Assembly: GCA_016784285.1 (NCBI GenBank)
Contig: JADHUX010000001.1
Span: 1-19,802, forward strand
Source: Parcubacteria group bacterium
GTDB taxonomy: Bacteria; Patescibacteriota; Minisyncoccia; Phycocordibacterales; UBA2163
Direction: 5' to 3'
Length of the DNA stretch: 19,802 bases
The notes under the pieces are model-generated. The model saw only the letters and a program-made list of their open reading frames with translations, was not told the DNA's origin and made no database searches. The position numbers were made by a program, and so were the translations under genes. Every line of letters begins with the position of its first letter. Position 1 is the stretch's first letter. This document shows, piece after piece, positions 19,421 through 19,802 of the stretch.

Positions 19421-19802
19421 TTATTTCAAAATCTCATCTACGATACCGTACTTCTTAGCGTCCTCTGAGCTCATGTAGAAGTCTCTTTCTACGTCTTTTT
19501 CTATTTCTTTAAGAGTTTTACCTGTATTCTTAGACAAAATCTTGTTTAGCTTATCGCGAGTACTTAAGATATGCTTTGCTGTGATCTCTATGTCAGTAGC
19601 TTGACCTTGCGCTCCGCCCCATGGCTGGTGAATCATTACTTCAGCGTTTGGTAGTATATGTCTTTTACCTTTCTTACCTGCAGAAAGTAGCACTGCACCA
19701 CCTGAAGCAGCAAGTCCTACACATACAGTAGCTACATCTGGCTTTATATGGTTCATAGTGTCCAACATTGCGAGAGTTGCAGTGACTGAACCTCCCGGAG
19801 AG
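19421..19802 (-). CDS. clpP: ATP-dependent Clp protease proteolytic subunit (5' end missing)
   Basis: The frame runs through the window edge: codons before 19768 read [11 protein letters not shown], the normal ClpP segment ahead of MLDTM, so the ATG at 19766-19768 is internal and not the start. Catalytic residues are present: Ser in [11 protein letters not shown] (most relatives have ASMGA), His in [14 protein letters not shown], and Asp in ERDFYMS. The family end [16 protein letters not shown] closes the protein. About 126 residues are visible, two thirds of a typical 195-residue ClpP. ClpP forms the tetradecameric chamber fed by ClpX or ClpA/C, for which no gene is in the window. A 24-bp terminator hairpin follows. 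Confidence 0.96.
   Translation of the reverse strand, partial: SPGGSVTATLAMLDTMNHIKPDVATVCVGLAASGGAVLLSAGKKGKRHILPNAEVMIHQPWGGAQGQATDIEITAKHILSTRDKLNKILSKNTGKTLKEIEKDVERDFYMSSEDAKKYGIVDEILK

Noticed and set aside
19766..19768. ATG as the clpP start
   Set aside because: The upstream in-frame codons [11 protein letters not shown] are conserved ClpP sequence, so the gene is truncated by the window edge.
1..19802. CRISPR arrays, insertion sequences, prophage, rRNA
   Set aside because: No regularly spaced direct repeats, transposase, phage structural gene or rRNA sequence seen. The Xer protein looks chromosomal.

Overview
The window looks like a chromosomal segment from a small-genome, AT-rich bacterium, most likely a Candidate Phyla Radiation (Patescibacteria) member of the Parcubacteria type. 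This is inferred from gene style, not from a marker tree. The signs are short intergenic gaps, compact versions of housekeeping proteins, several promoters whose -10 box lies almost against the start codon, single-membrane-anchored proteins of unknown function, and no rRNA or transposon. The standard genetic code fits every gene.

Layout, left to right. The 3' end of an unknown gene with an Ada-like zinc-site C-terminus is followed by an intrinsic terminator, then a UvrD/PcrA helicase (-) and a secreted LysM+M23 peptidoglycan hydrolase (+). A minus-strand block follows: ComM/YifB AAA+ ATPase, a DksA/TraR-like protein, an unknown membrane-anchored protein with a NYN-domain nuclease just upstream of it, and ribosomal protein S15. 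A shared divergent promoter separates S15 from a Xer recombinase/exonuclease III operon (+). A 340-base gene-free stretch precedes the HD-type CCA-adding enzyme (-).

The centre (about 11.3-13.1 kb) holds tRNA-Arg(UCG), an HTH protein with a possible endonuclease-like fold, tRNA-Gly(GCC), a cluster of DnaA-box-like sites, a 15/16 match to the ParB site parS, a YraN-family nuclease-fold gene and tRNA-Pro(UGG). Four perfect TTATCCACA boxes fall within 4.5 kb here, so this is a candidate origin or segregation region. Gene orientation to its right does not clearly support that.

The right part has an unknown protein with the strongest Shine-Dalgarno sequence in the window, an MscS channel, an anchored trypsin-like protease, a strongly promoted 36-residue acidic peptide gene, tRNA-Gly(UCC), an apparently unclassified structured ncRNA with its own consensus promoter and terminator, an HU-family DNA-binding protein, RNase Y, and the C-terminal part of ClpP.

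The two most unusual elements are (1) a five-copy dispersed hairpin repeat, every copy lying 3' of a gene, with one compensatory base-pair change between copies, and (2) the ~195-nt ncRNA at 16823-17018, which shows four helices and a possible loop-tail pseudoknot. By theme, the genes cover DNA repair and recombination (PcrA, ComM, Xer, ExoIII), RNA metabolism (Cca, RNase Y, NYN), envelope work (M23, MscS, protease) and global regulation (HU, DksA-like).
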